64,000 nt of DNA from Lysobacteraceae bacterium (GCA_021604725.1 BQJN01000001.1:37184-101183), one strand, 5' to 3'. Counted from the first letter of the stretch, positions 28,957 to 39,497 are shown. Notes: generated from the sequence alone by a model not told the origin. Made by a program: numbers and translations.

Positions 28957-30120
28957 ATGAACTTTCACGAGTACCAGGCAAAAGACCTGTTTGCTGCATA
29001 TTCAATCTCCGTGCCCAAGGGCAAGGTGGCCGACTCTGTCGATGGCGCGGTGGAAGCCGCCAAAGCCGTTGGCGGAAATCAATGGGTGGTCAAGGCGCAG
29101 GTGCATGCCGGCGGTCGGGGCAAGGCGGGCGGCGTCAAGCTGGTCAGCGATCTTGAAGCCCTGAAAGAAGAAACCCGCAAAATGCTGGGTATGAAGATCA
29201 CCACCTATCAAACGGGTGGCCTGGCGCTTCCAGTCAACAAGGTGTTGATCGCAGAAGCGACGGACATAGCACACGAACTTTATTTGAGCGTGTTAACTGA
29301 TCGCGCCAATCGATGCATCACCTTCATGGGCTCTGCCGCCGGTGGCGTTGACATTGAACAGGTGGCAGAAGATTCACCTGATCAGATTCATACCGTACAT
29401 GTTGATAACACGGCCGGCCTGCAGCCGTTTCAGTGTCGCCAAATCGGTTTTGCCATGGGCTTGACCAGCAAACAAGTTGGCCAACTCACCAAGATCATGA
29501 TGGGGCTGTATCGCTTGTTCGTCGACAAGGACCTCAGCCTGGTCGAAGTCAACCCATTGATCATCACCAAGAGCGGCGACCTGATGGCGCTGGATGCCAA
29601 GATCAACGCTGACGAGAATGCCTTGTTCCGTCATGCCGACCTGGCTGAGATGCGCGATGAGTCGCAGGAAGACCCGACCGAGGCTGAAGCCAGTCGCTTC
29701 GGACTCAACTACGTCACACTGGACGGCAATATCGCTTGTATGGTCAACGGCGCTGGATTGGCAATGGCGACCATGGATGTGGTCAAGCTCAACGGCGGCG
29801 AACCGGCCAACTTCCTGGACGTCGGTGGCGGTACCACCGCTGATCGGGTTGCTGAAGCGTTCAAAATCATCCTCAAGAGCGACACCGTTGAGGCCATCCT
29901 GGTCAACATCTTTGGTGGCATCGTTCGCTGTGATCTGATCGCAGAGGGCATTATCGCCGCGGTCAAAGAGGTTGGCATTGAGGTGCCTGTGGTCGTTCGT
30001 TTAGAAGGAACCAACGTTGAAGCCGGTCGCGCATTGCTGGCCGACTCGGGGCTGGCAATTATTGCCGCCGAAGATTTGAATGATGCCGCCAAGAAGGCGG
30101 TGGCTGCAGCAGCGGCTTAA
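28957..30120 (+). CDS. sucC: Succinyl-CoA ligase, beta subunit
   Basis: [39 protein letters not shown]. Confidence 0.97.
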   Translation: MNFHEYQAKDLFAAYSISVPKGKVADSVDGAVEAAKAVGGNQWVVKAQVHAGGRGKAGGVKLVSDLEALKEETRKMLGMKITTYQTGGLALPVNKVLIAEATDIAHELYLSVLTDRANRCITFMGSAAGGVDIEQVAEDSPDQIHTVHVDNTAGLQPFQCRQIGFAMGLTSKQVGQLTKIMMGLYRLFVDKDLSLVEVNPLIITKSGDLMALDAKINADENALFRHADLAEMRDESQEDPTEAEASRFGLNYVTLDGNIACMVNGAGLAMATMDVVKLNGGEPANFLDVGGGTTADRVAEAFKIILKSDTVEAILVNIFGGIVRCDLIAEGIIAAVKEVGIEVPVVVRLEGTNVEAGRALLADSGLAIIAAEDLNDAAKKAVAAAAA

Positions 30121-30132
30121 GAGGAAGCAGTC

Positions 30133-31005
30133 ATGAGTGTATTGGTCAACAAGAAAACCAAAGTCATCTGTCAGGGCTTTACCGGTCGTCAAGGTACGTT
30201 CCACTCTGAACAGGCCTTGGATTACGGTACCCGCCTGGTTGGCGGTGTGACTCCGGGCAAAGGCGGTAGTGAGCATCTGGGACTGCCGGTTTACAACACC
30301 GTGTTGGATGCAGTCGACGATACCGGCGCAGAAGCATCGGTTATTTATGTGCCGCCACCATTTGCCGCCGATGCCATCCTGGAAGCGGCTGACGCTGGTA
30401 TTGAAGTCATCGTATGCATTACCGAAGGCATTCCGGTGCAGGACATGATGAAGGTCAAGGCCGTTCTGTCGTCGATGGAAGACGTCTATCTGATTGGTCC
30501 GAACTGTCCGGGGATCATCACACCGGGCGAGTGCAAGATCGGCATCATGCCAGGTGCCATTCACTCGCCAGGTCGAGTTGGTATCGTTTCGCGATCAGGT
30601 ACGCTGACCTACGAGGCGGTGTTTCAAACCACCAACGCGGGCCTGGGACAGAGCACCTGTATTGGCATCGGTGGTGATCCGATTCAGGGCATGAACTTCA
30701 TCGATTGCCTGCGCCTGTTCCAGGCTGATGACGCCACAGACGGCATCATCATGGTGGGTGAGATTGGCGGTTCAGCTGAGGAAGAGGCGGCCGAATTCAT
30801 TGAGTCCGAAGTGACCAAGCCAGTGGTTGCCTATGTTGCAGGTGTAACGGCACCTCCGGGCAAACGCATGGGCCATGCCGGTGCCATTATTGCCGGTGGC
30901 AAGGGTACAGCGGATGCCAAGTACGAAGCTCTGGAAGCGGCTGGTGCAACCACCGTTCGCTCGCCGGCTGACTTGGGAACGGCCTTGTCCAAGAAGCTCG
31001 CTTGA
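30133..31005 (+). CDS. sucD: Succinyl-CoA ligase, alpha subunit
   Basis: [40 protein letters not shown] phosphohistidine motif. Confidence 0.97.
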   Translation: MSVLVNKKTKVICQGFTGRQGTFHSEQALDYGTRLVGGVTPGKGGSEHLGLPVYNTVLDAVDDTGAEASVIYVPPPFAADAILEAADAGIEVIVCITEGIPVQDMMKVKAVLSSMEDVYLIGPNCPGIITPGECKIGIMPGAIHSPGRVGIVSRSGTLTYEAVFQTTNAGLGQSTCIGIGGDPIQGMNFIDCLRLFQADDATDGIIMVGEIGGSAEEEAAEFIESEVTKPVVAYVAGVTAPPGKRMGHAGAIIAGGKGTADAKYEALEAAGATTVRSPADLGTALSKKLA

Positions 31006-31025
31006 GCCTCTAGCAGAACGCAGAG

Positions 31026-32645
31026 GTGTCATTGCGGGTAGCCCTGGCGCAGGCCGACTTCCTGGTCGGCGCGCTTGATGCCAACACCGAACGTGTCATC
31101 GAGATGCTGGTCGCCGCGCGTGACCAGCATCAAGCCGATGTGATCGTGTTTCCTGAACTTGCACTCAGCGGCTACCCACCCGAAGACTTGCTATTGCGAC
31201 CGTCGTTTATCCCGGCGGTTATGGCGTGCCTTGAGCGTGTCATGGCGCAGGTACAGGGCATTGACGTGGTCATTGGCCACCCAAGCCTCGAAGCGGGTCG
31301 GCGCTACAACTCCGTCAGCTGGTTACGCCAAGGCCAACGCCTTGGCGTGTATCACAAGCACTTGCTTCCCAATTACGCTGTTTTTGATGAAAAGCGGTAC
31401 TTCGAGCCTGGTCAGGGCGCGCTGATTGTCGACTGCAAAGGCGTCAAATGTGGCGTTCTGATCTGCGAAGACAGCTGGCAGGCCGAACCTGCACAAGCGG
31501 CTGCACGCGCCGGTGCCGAGTTGCTAATCGTTCCCAACGCATCTCCGTTCCACGTTGACAAGGGTGCGCAACGTCACCGAACAATAACCGCTCGAGCGCG
31601 TGAGTCTGGCTGCGGCGTGGCCTACGTCAACCTGGTTGGCGGGCAAGACGAGTTGGTTTTCGATGGGCGGTCGTTTTTAGTCGATGCCAACGGCCAGGCA
31701 ACGCCTGTAGCACGCGCTTTTGACTGCTCCTTGCTGGTGGCAGACTTTCAGCCGTCAGACAGGTCCTGGCTGGTCTGCCAATGGCCAGTCGAGAGTGACG
31801 ACGAAAATGGCCTGGTTTACCGCGCGCTGGTATGCGCAACCAGAGACTATGTGCACAACAATGGTTTTTCCTCCATCATTCTCGGCCTTTCGGGCGGTAT
31901 CGACTCGGCGTTGACCTTGGCAGTAGCTGTTGATGCCTTTGGCGCATCCAATTGCACGGCAGTCATGTTGCCCTCCAAGTTCACTTCAGAGTTGAGTTTG
32001 CGGCTGGCCAGGCAGCAGTGCCAAATCAGTGGTGTTGAGCTAATTGACATGCCGATTGAGTCCTCGGTTCAGGCCTTGTTGAGTGCCTTGCAACCGCAGT
32101 TCGAGGGCTTAGACGAGGATCTAACGGAAGAAAATGTGCAAGCGCGCTGCCGCGGTTTGCTGTTAATGGCTTTATCCAACAAGTTCGGACACTTGCTGCT
32201 GACGACCGGTAACAAGAGTGAATACGCGGTCGGTTATGCGACCATCTATGGCGACATGTGCGGTGCCTACGCGCCGCTTAAAGACTGCGTAAAGACTCGG
32301 GTCTACGCCTTGGCCGAACACCGCAACCTCAACGCAGTGATCATTCCTGAGCAGGTCATCTCCAGGCCGCCCTCAGCTGAACTTCGGCACGACCAGACCG
32401 ACCAGGACAGTCTGCCACCTTATGAGGTTCTGGATGAGATCATTCGGCGCTACGTGGAACAGGACCAAAGTGTCGAACAATTGGTGAACGCTGGATTTGA
32501 TCGTGCCGAGGTTGCTCGGATCGTTCGCTTGATTCACATCAATGAGTACAAGCGACGGCAGTCTGCACCTGGTGCGCGAATTACGCCCCGCGGATTTGGA
32601 CGAGATCGTCGCTACCCTATGACCTCAGGTTGGCGTCACGCCTAA
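31026..32645 (+). CDS. nadE: Glutamine-dependent NAD+ synthetase
   Basis: N-terminal nitrilase-like domain, LGLSGGIDSALTLAVAVDAFG, TTGNKSEYAVGYATIYGD. Confidence 0.95.
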   Translation: MSLRVALAQADFLVGALDANTERVIEMLVAARDQHQADVIVFPELALSGYPPEDLLLRPSFIPAVMACLERVMAQVQGIDVVIGHPSLEAGRRYNSVSWLRQGQRLGVYHKHLLPNYAVFDEKRYFEPGQGALIVDCKGVKCGVLICEDSWQAEPAQAAARAGAELLIVPNASPFHVDKGAQRHRTITARARESGCGVAYVNLVGGQDELVFDGRSFLVDANGQATPVARAFDCSLLVADFQPSDRSWLVCQWPVESDDENGLVYRALVCATRDYVHNNGFSSIILGLSGGIDSALTLAVAVDAFGASNCTAVMLPSKFTSELSLRLARQQCQISGVELIDMPIESSVQALLSALQPQFEGLDEDLTEENVQARCRGLLLMALSNKFGHLLLTTGNKSEYAVGYATIYGDMCGAYAPLKDCVKTRVYALAEHRNLNAVIIPEQVISRPPSAELRHDQTDQDSLPPYEVLDEIIRRYVEQDQSVEQLVNAGFDRAEVARIVRLIHINEYKRRQSAPGARITPRGFGRDRRYPMTSGWRHA

Positions 32646-32669
32646 TAGGCGGCTCAGCAGCCTTTATTG

Positions 32670-33011
32670 CTACCGTGATTCGCCGGTGGTGCGCATGGAC
32701 ATCAGCGCGTAGTACTGAAGTTCCGCTTCCAGATAGTATTGATTGCGGTAAGCCAGCAACGGTTCACTGGCCTTAAGTTGGCTAATCCGCTCCGGGTGCA
32801 CCTCGCCCTGCGCATCGATGATTCCCTTGTTGGTCAACTGTTGCACAAGATAGGCGCTATCCTCGGGCAGCAAGCCGTCCATTTGAGCGGGGTGAAACGG
32901 CAGCATTTCTGACTGCGCGACTGGCGGCGGTCGCAGCCAGAAGTACGCGCCAGCACCGGCGATCGTCAAGCCCAATGTTGTCAATAGCGAACGGCGTCGT
33001 CGATCGGTCAT
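32670..33011 (-). CDS. Small twin-arginine-like secreted protein, putative accessory subunit of the GMC oxidoreductase
   Basis: MTDRRRRSLLTTLGLTIAGAGAYFWL signal-like N-terminus; 4-bp overlap with the GMC gene. Confidence 0.6.
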   Translation of the reverse strand: MTDRRRRSLLTTLGLTIAGAGAYFWLRPPPVAQSEMLPFHPAQMDGLLPEDSAYLVQQLTNKGIIDAQGEVHPERISQLKASEPLLAYRNQYYLEAELQYYALMSMRTTGESR

Positions 33012-34354
33012 TTGACGCCTCCTGCGACGTGTTGCAAATGTTCGGCTAGTCGGTATGACAAGGCCACAATCGTCAAAGTGGGGTTGGCCGCGCCGCCCGC
33101 TGGAAAAGTCGATGACCCGGAAACATAAAGATTCTCAAGGCCATGCACCTTGCCGTTTTCATTGACCACGGAGTTCGCGCTGCTCGCTCCCATCCGGGTG
33201 GTGCCGATGTAATGCCCTCCGCCGGTCAGGTGGCCGGCAAAATGGACGGTGCCGCGACCCAGGCCCGAACGTAACAATTGTCTCGAAAAATGATCCCAAT
33301 GTCGGGATAGCTCTTCCGCTTTGGGAAACTCGAAATGAATTGCCCCACGTTGCTGTCCCAGGCTATCCCTTTTGTCTGAGAGTGAGAGCTGATTGCTGGC
33401 GACGCTGGGCATTTCCGCTCGAAAAATCGCATGTGACCGGTAACAGCGCTGACGCTCGCCAAGCAGCGAAAGTTCTACCAGGTTATTGGTATCGAAACTG
33501 ATCGCGAAACTAAGCAAGTCATGCTCCAACGCGTATTGGTCTGTGGTCTGAATCGCATGGACAACCTTGTTGTCTGGCGTTTGCGGGAAGTTTGCTATGA
33601 CCTCGTCAATCACCGATTGGGTGAGGTCGATGACGCCGGCACCGTACACATGGGGGTGCTCCATGAACCCTTCGCCCAATGCGGGAAGGGTCGGTTTGAG
33701 GCCAGAAAGCAACAGCAGTCGGGAATTGCCAAGTCCTCCGCACGCCAACACGAAGTGTTGAGCAGAAAGTGTTGAGGTTTGGCTCGGGTCAAGAGAGTGA
33801 ACCAGCTCAGCATGGGTGACCTGATGGTCGCCAGACGCCAACTCACGGCAGGTCCAGTTTGTCAGCAACTCTATGCTCGGTGCTTGTTTGACCGCATCGA
33901 GGTAGGTCTCAGCTACTCGCACCTTGCTGAGGTGGTACGGGCGATACTGAAATGATTCATTGATCGCCACAGGCGAAGCCAGCAGGCTCTCAGGCAAGTC
34001 AAGAAAACGAAGCGCCGCGGGGTAATGGCGTGCCAGTTCCTCGAAACTGATTGGCCACTCTCCGGCGATAAAAGCGCGACGTTCCAGAGTGGTGCAGTAG
34101 CCTTCCCAAACAGCGGTGGTCCCACCGAACCCCCGAATGGCGTGGGTGGGGTAGTAGGCGGCGGCGAGGTCACCGGTGGCTACCAGGGTCGACAAGTCTA
34201 TTGACCCCGATGCCGGTTCAGCACCGCCGCTTTCAACCAGAGCAATGCGTGCAGATGGCAATCGTTCGGCGAGGTCTAGTGCGAGACTGACGCCAGCTGG
34301 CCCGCTGCCGATGACTGCGAAGTCGTACCGTTCTTTGGAGGGCTTTTCGACCAA
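33008..34354 (-). CDS. GMC family oxidoreductase
   Basis: YDFAVIGSGPAGVSLALDLAERLP FAD motif, C-terminal LYVSGSSTFPAGGAANPTLTIVALSYRLAEHL. Confidence 0.9.
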   Translation of the reverse strand: MVEKPSKERYDFAVIGSGPAGVSLALDLAERLPSARIALVESGGAEPASGSIDLSTLVATGDLAAAYYPTHAIRGFGGTTAVWEGYCTTLERRAFIAGEWPISFEELARHYPAALRFLDLPESLLASPVAINESFQYRPYHLSKVRVAETYLDAVKQAPSIELLTNWTCRELASGDHQVTHAELVHSLDPSQTSTLSAQHFVLACGGLGNSRLLLLSGLKPTLPALGEGFMEHPHVYGAGVIDLTQSVIDEVIANFPQTPDNKVVHAIQTTDQYALEHDLLSFAISFDTNNLVELSLLGERQRCYRSHAIFRAEMPSVASNQLSLSDKRDSLGQQRGAIHFEFPKAEELSRHWDHFSRQLLRSGLGRGTVHFAGHLTGGGHYIGTTRMGASSANSVVNENGKVHGLENLYVSGSSTFPAGGAANPTLTIVALSYRLAEHLQHVAGGVK

Positions 34355-34501
34355 GACATTTACTCGACGACCAAAGTTCGGACAATGCTACCACCGCCCA
34401 GGAAATTTTGGGCATCGCGTAGTCGGTATGTGGTTTTCATTCGCGGCTATGCCTGCCCCTCATTTGATGGCTTAGGCAGAAGCTGTTTTCTTTAGCAATA
34501 T

Positions 34502-34714
34502 GAGGCTGTCGCGAAACTACAGCCTCGCGCGATAAATGGATGTGCCACCCATTTCGATGAGCGCCAAGCCATTGAAATGCAAGGAACCGATAACCGCGAT
34601 TCTCGGATCCGCGGATGGGTCGGCATTTTCAAGCTATTGAAAATGAAGAACTTTCCACGCCTCTGGAAGTTCGTGTCCGCGTTAGCCACGGTTGGCTAAT
34701 CGTCGACGACCTCT
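34502..34714. repeat. Cluster of inverted repeats (hairpins) between bamD and the GMC gene
   Basis: GAGGCTGT..ACAGCCTC 34502-34526; AAATGG..CCATTT 34534-34554; ATTTTCAA-GCTA-TTGAAAAT 34625-34644; GAACTTTCC..GGAAGTTC 34648-34672; TTAGCCA..TGGCTAA 34682-34699. Confidence 0.7.
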
Positions 34715-35570
34715 AGCTGGATTCGCTGCTGTCGTCGTCATCACCGAATGGCCAAAGGTCGATGCCATCAGGCCACAGGCGTTCCATGAAACCTTCATCC
34801 TCTGGCAGCTCGACACCTTGCACGAACGGGTGTTCCGGGAAGTTCAATTTCAACACTCGCAATGAGTCATCGGCGGGCTGTGAAAGGTCCAATGCGCGAT
34901 AGCACTTGACCATCATGACCAGAGCCGATGCCACCTCAGGTGTTTCTGGATAGTGCTCAACGATGAACTTCGCCCGGTTGGCCGAGGCGACATATGCGCT
35001 GCGCCGGAAATAGTAGTTGGCGACTGCCAGCTCATGCTGCGCCAGTTGGTTGCGCAAATGCACCATACGCTTGCGCGCATCTTCCTCGTACCGACTTTCC
35101 GGGTACTCGCGCAACAGTTCCGCGAACTCCAGGAAGGCCTCGCGGGCAAACTCCAGGTCGCGATCCGACTTTTCCTGGTCGATGAATCGATCAAGCAGGC
35201 TGGCGTTGCGAGAAAAATTAACCAGGCCTTTAAGGTAGTGGGCGTAGTCAATGTTCGGGTGCGTTGGGTAGGTCTTGATGAACCGGTTGAGCGTTGTGAT
35301 CGCCAGATCTGGTTCGGCATTTTTGAAGTAGGAGTAAGCCAGTTCAAGATGCGCCTGCTCGGTATGGCGACCAAACGGGTACTTGTTCAGCAGGTTTTTG
35401 TAATAACTGATCGCCAGCTGATAGTTGTTCAGTTCCATCGCGTGCTTGGCAGACTGATAAATCTCCTGCGCGCTGCGATGGTCTTCTTTTTTCTTCTTGT
35501 CAGACGCGCAAGCGCCCAGCATCAAGGCGACACACAGGATGACGAGAAATCGGGTCAATGTTGAATGCAT
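34713..35570 (-). CDS. bamD: Outer membrane assembly lipoprotein BamD
   Basis: Lipobox LGAC in MHSTLTRFLVILCVALMLGACASDKK; TPR pattern YQSAKHAMELNNYQLAISYYKNLLNKYPFGRHTEQAHLELAYSYF. Confidence 0.93.
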   Translation of the reverse strand: MHSTLTRFLVILCVALMLGACASDKKKKEDHRSAQEIYQSAKHAMELNNYQLAISYYKNLLNKYPFGRHTEQAHLELAYSYFKNAEPDLAITTLNRFIKTYPTHPNIDYAHYLKGLVNFSRNASLLDRFIDQEKSDRDLEFAREAFLEFAELLREYPESRYEEDARKRMVHLRNQLAQHELAVANYYFRRSAYVASANRAKFIVEHYPETPEVASALVMMVKCYRALDLSQPADDSLRVLKLNFPEHPFVQGVELPEDEGFMERLWPDGIDLWPFGDDDDSSESS

Positions 35571-35742
35571 GCATCTATACGGAAAAATTGGAACGCGGAT
35601 AATAGCGGACCGCACCGCTGTCACCAAGTGACTACAGTCAATTGATCATGTGTTCGCTGGCGTTCAGTGCGTTATGCTTCGACACAATTCGTGGAATCGG
35701 GGACCGTCCACGCCGATTTCATCAAACATAGGCACAGGATTG

Positions 35743-36711
35743 TTGAACACGTTAGAACGAATAGATCGATCGGCTGTGATTCCCGACGACGCTGTCGGTG
35801 ATCGCTTAGACCAGGTTTTGGCCGAAATGTTTCCTGAATTCTCGAGATCTGTATTGGGTCGGTGGGTACGAGAGGGTTTTGTCGTTGTCGACGACAAGAA
35901 GGTCAAGCCCAACTACCGCGTGCGCGGTGGTGAGTCGGTCGTTGTGGCAGCGACGCTGGAGATACGGTCGGAAGATCAGCCGCAAGCAATCGAGCTGGCC
36001 CTATTGCACGAGGATGAACACATCATCGTCCTCAACAAAGCCGCGGGTTTGGTGGTTCATCCCGCTGCCGGAAACCGTGATGGCACCTTGCTCAACGCCT
36101 TGCTTCATCACGCTCCGGAGCTGGCCTCACTGCCTCGTGCCGGAATTGTCCATCGCCTCGACAAGTTGACCTCAGGAGTGATGGTGGTCGCGCGCTCGCT
36201 GAGCGCTCATCAACATTTGGTCAGGCAGCTGCAAAACCGCACCATGGGCAGGGAGTATCTGGCGTTGGTGCGCGGCAAGGTGATTAGCGGTGGTAGCGTC
36301 ACGGCACCGATCGGACGGCATCCAAAAGACCGCAAGCGAATGGCCGTGCTGGACATGGGCGGCAAGGAGGCCACAACACACTTTCGGGTAGAACAAAGGC
36401 TGGGGCCGTACACTTTGCTCAGATGCCATTTGGAAACTGGTCGCACCCACCAGATCCGCGTCCACATGGCGTACCGTGGCTATCCGTTGGTAGGTGACCC
36501 GGTCTATGGCGGGCGCTTGAAGTTGCCTGCCGCCGCTGACGACTCGATTCGCGCGGGGCTTTCAGGTTTTCGTCGACAGGCGCTACATGCGCAACGATTG
36601 ACGCTAAACCACCCGGCAACGGACGAACAGGTCTCGTTCGTGGCTGCCGTGCCGGACGACATGCAGTCATTGTTGCAGCTGTTGGCCAAAGGCTATGCTG
36701 ATCACGCCTGA
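35743..36711 (+). CDS. rluD: 23S rRNA pseudouridine synthase
   Basis: GIVHRLDKLTSGVMVVARS (HRLDxxTSG), S4-like N-terminus. Confidence 0.9.
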   Translation: MNTLERIDRSAVIPDDAVGDRLDQVLAEMFPEFSRSVLGRWVREGFVVVDDKKVKPNYRVRGGESVVVAATLEIRSEDQPQAIELALLHEDEHIIVLNKAAGLVVHPAAGNRDGTLLNALLHHAPELASLPRAGIVHRLDKLTSGVMVVARSLSAHQHLVRQLQNRTMGREYLALVRGKVISGGSVTAPIGRHPKDRKRMAVLDMGGKEATTHFRVEQRLGPYTLLRCHLETGRTHQIRVHMAYRGYPLVGDPVYGGRLKLPAAADDSIRAGLSGFRRQALHAQRLTLNHPATDEQVSFVAAVPDDMQSLLQLLAKGYADHA

Positions 36712-37429
36712 CTGGCCGGCACCGGCGAGCGTCAAGGCGGTCAGTTCGACGCGCTTGGGCGGCGTTAGTGAAGGGCCTTTTGCCAGCTTGAACGTGGGTC
36801 TCACGGCGGGGGATTTACGGTCGATTGTGACGCGAAACAGAGCATTGTTGCGCCGCGCTGCGAGCATGCCCGCTGAACCGGCATGGTTGCAGCAAGTCCA
36901 TGGCACCGAGCTCGTTGAGCTCAATGGTGATGATCCGCAAGGGGTCACAGCCGATGGCAGTCACACCACTAGGAGCAGTGTGGTGTGTGCTGTAATGAGT
37001 GCCGATTGTTTGCCAGTTTTGCTTTGCAATCATGCTGGTACGAAGGTTGCCGCGCTGCACGGTGGGTGGCGTGGGTTGGCTGCTGGCATTATCAACAAAG
37101 GCGTTGAGCGGTTTGCGAAATCTGATCGTTTGCTGGCGTGGCTGGGTCCGGCAATTTCTGTAAGCGCATACGAGATTAGCGCTGAGGTGCGTGATCAATT
37201 CATCTGCAAAGACGAGACCATGGCCACGTGTTTCAAGCCTTCCCGGACGGGGCATTGGTTTGCGGACCTGTATGCCCTGGCACGAAAGCAATTGGCGAGC
37301 GTTGGCGTCACCGCGGTGTATGGAGGACAATTTTGCACCTACACCCAGGCGGACAAGTTCTTTTCATTTCGCCGAGATGGCAAAACCGGTCGAATGGTTA
37401 GTGCGGTTTGGCTAGACCCGGACCGTTAG
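36695..37429 (+). CDS. pgeF: Laccase-domain protein / polyphenol oxidase family (YfiH/PgeF)
   Basis: SADCLPVLLCNHAGTKVAALHGGWRGLAAGII; GPAISVSAYEI. Confidence 0.92.
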   Translation: MLITPDWPAPASVKAVSSTRLGGVSEGPFASLNVGLTAGDLRSIVTRNRALLRRAASMPAEPAWLQQVHGTELVELNGDDPQGVTADGSHTTRSSVVCAVMSADCLPVLLCNHAGTKVAALHGGWRGLAAGIINKGVERFAKSDRLLAWLGPAISVSAYEISAEVRDQFICKDETMATCFKPSRTGHWFADLYALARKQLASVGVTAVYGGQFCTYTQADKFFSFRRDGKTGRMVSAVWLDPDR

Positions 37430-37439
37430 AGCGCTGCGC

Positions 37440-39143
37440 TTAGTTTTCGACTTCCGCCCGCCGGCGAAAAACCGCCATCACGTAGTAAACACCAACGTCA
37501 GCACTTTCGAACAAGTACTCGGCACCTAACCTTTCCACCAAGGGCAAAAACTCTGGCGGTGTCGGTGTATCCCCGATCGGTTCATCGGCCGGGCGTAAAT
37601 ACTTTTCCCTGAAGTCGGGGTGGCGGTAGATGTTGAGCTCGGCTCTGGTCCAGAACGACCAACCCGCGTCAGCGGCGGGTGGTGGTTCACCTTCTTGTCT
37701 GGGAATCGTCAGAACGGTAACAACATAATCGGGCCGCCGGTCCAGGACATACGATGGGTCGTATCGCTTGTCCAGAAATCTGCCTTCGGACTTGGCAATG
37801 AAGCGGTCGGTCAAACCGGTGATGTCGATAATTTCGGATTTGCGACAGATGTGGCTGATCAAACCAATGTCCATAAGGGCGATTGACGGGGCACTAGGGC
37901 CGCTGCAAATATGCTGCGCCAAAGCCGAATGGCCCTGCTCATAACCGCCGGCTCGCAATGTCGTCTCGCCGATTAGATACTGCCGTTGCGACGATTCCAG
38001 CCACCACAGCCCGGCCGTTAGTGACAGAACGACAGCAAAGCCGGTGTAAGGGGACAGATGGCTGTTGACGGGAAGTGCACGTACTGCATGGGCGATACCA
38101 TAGATTGTCACCGCAATGACTACCGGCAAAGCATGCACCACGAATCGATAGCCAGGCATCCAGTCTGAGCCAACGACAAGTGGCAAAGCTGCGGCTACCG
38201 TTGCCATTACCATCAGCGGAGCAACGCGCTTGAAGTCCGCCCATTTCACTATGGCCGCGATGGCAATCAACAACAGGACACCTTTGGCCAGACTTGGGCC
38301 GAGACCTGAGGCAACGTAGGGCAGAGCCGGCCCCCAGAATCCGCCAGCTTTGGCAAAGTAGGTGTTCGGCAACAACTCACCGTCATAGATAAAGTAACGA
38401 ACAGCGACAGAAGCAATCAACACAGTGCCGACGGTAATGCCATTGGCGAGCAGCAACAGCAGCTTTCGTTTCAGCTTCGGATCATCGCGATCAGCCATGG
38501 CGAGCACAGCTCCCGTGATCCAGAAAACCGCAAACAACAGCACACCCTCCGGCCGACAGAGCACCAAAAGGGCGAATAGCAGACCACTGCCGAGATATCT
38601 ATGCGCGCGTGTTTCCAGGTCAGCAAGCCAGGCCGCCATGATCATCAACGCAGCAAACATGGTGGTCTCAAGCCCACTGGTACTGTTGACAGCGAAATTC
38701 GGATTCACCGCCAGCATGCTGGCAGCCAACAGGGCCCAAAGGTTTGCGCTGGGTCGGCTCAGCCGATCACTGAGCAGTCGGCGGACCAATGCGAAAAGAA
38801 AGACAATCGCCAGCACGCCAAAGCTGACACTGATGAGTTTGGCGCCGGTGGGCGCTGCAGCATGGCCGAACACAAATGAAATGGCCGCAATGGCCAGCAT
38901 CTGCAAGGTGTTGCTGTAGCCCTCGACGTGCTCACCTGGGTTGAAGTAGGGGCCGATGCCACTGGCAAGGTTGGTCGCATAGCGGATCGTGATGTAGGCA
39001 TCGTCATTCAAATAATGCCAAAACTGGTAGCTGTGCCACAGGAAAAGGCTACACAGTAGAGCCAGGGCTGAAGTGGCTGCGAGATCAGTCTTGTTGTCTG
39101 AGTTGTTCAACATTGTGAGGGCCGCTGACTTGGCAGAGGTCAC
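37440..39143 (-). CDS. GT-C membrane glycosyltransferase resembling AftB/TfpW-type arabinofuranosyltransferases
   Basis: NDDAYITIRYATNLASGIGPYFNPGEHVEGYSNTLQML N-terminal signature; polytopic. Confidence 0.65.
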   Translation of the reverse strand: MTSAKSAALTMLNNSDNKTDLAATSALALLCSLFLWHSYQFWHYLNDDAYITIRYATNLASGIGPYFNPGEHVEGYSNTLQMLAIAAISFVFGHAAAPTGAKLISVSFGVLAIVFLFALVRRLLSDRLSRPSANLWALLAASMLAVNPNFAVNSTSGLETTMFAALMIMAAWLADLETRAHRYLGSGLLFALLVLCRPEGVLLFAVFWITGAVLAMADRDDPKLKRKLLLLLANGITVGTVLIASVAVRYFIYDGELLPNTYFAKAGGFWGPALPYVASGLGPSLAKGVLLLIAIAAIVKWADFKRVAPLMVMATVAAALPLVVGSDWMPGYRFVVHALPVVIAVTIYGIAHAVRALPVNSHLSPYTGFAVVLSLTAGLWWLESSQRQYLIGETTLRAGGYEQGHSALAQHICSGPSAPSIALMDIGLISHICRKSEIIDITGLTDRFIAKSEGRFLDKRYDPSYVLDRRPDYVVTVLTIPRQEGEPPPAADAGWSFWTRAELNIYRHPDFREKYLRPADEPIGDTPTPPEFLPLVERLGAEYLFESADVGVYYVMAVFRRRAEVEN

Positions 39144-39215
39144 GAGTTTAACGAGGTGTCGCAGGCCCGGGCAATGAATTTCCTTGAGCTGCTTTGCCGT
39201 CGGCCGGCCGCGACT

Positions 39216-39422
39216 TTAGTCGAGCGCTTTGTGCTGCGCGCTAGTCGGCATTTCCGGCCGCTGGCAGCTGGTCTGCTTTTTTGGCGTCGGAAATGGCCCT
39301 TTTGAAATGCGTTCATCGACCAGTTCATACCAAAGGTCGACCAGCCAGCCGTGGGCATCAGTCTCTATGAATTGAATGACGCGGAATCCATCTGCCCGCA
39401 TGACGGTTTGTTCGTACAGCAT
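39216..39422 (-). CDS. Small hypothetical protein (68 aa)
   Basis: Strong Shine-Dalgarno AAGGAGG ~6 nt upstream of ATG (plus-strand CCTCCTT at 39429-39435). Confidence 0.5.
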   Translation of the reverse strand: MLYEQTVMRADGFRVIQFIETDAHGWLVDLWYELVDERISKGPFPTPKKQTSCQRPEMPTSAQHKALD

Positions 39423-39497
39423 GTCGCGCCTCCTTGTTGGCGATCGTCAGTTGCTTGGCGAACAGTTTGATCCTGATCAATGAACGGTTGCTGAACG

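Noticed and set aside
30001-30564. 187-aa minus-strand ORF
   Set aside because: Antisense to sucC/sucD, which are clear-cut
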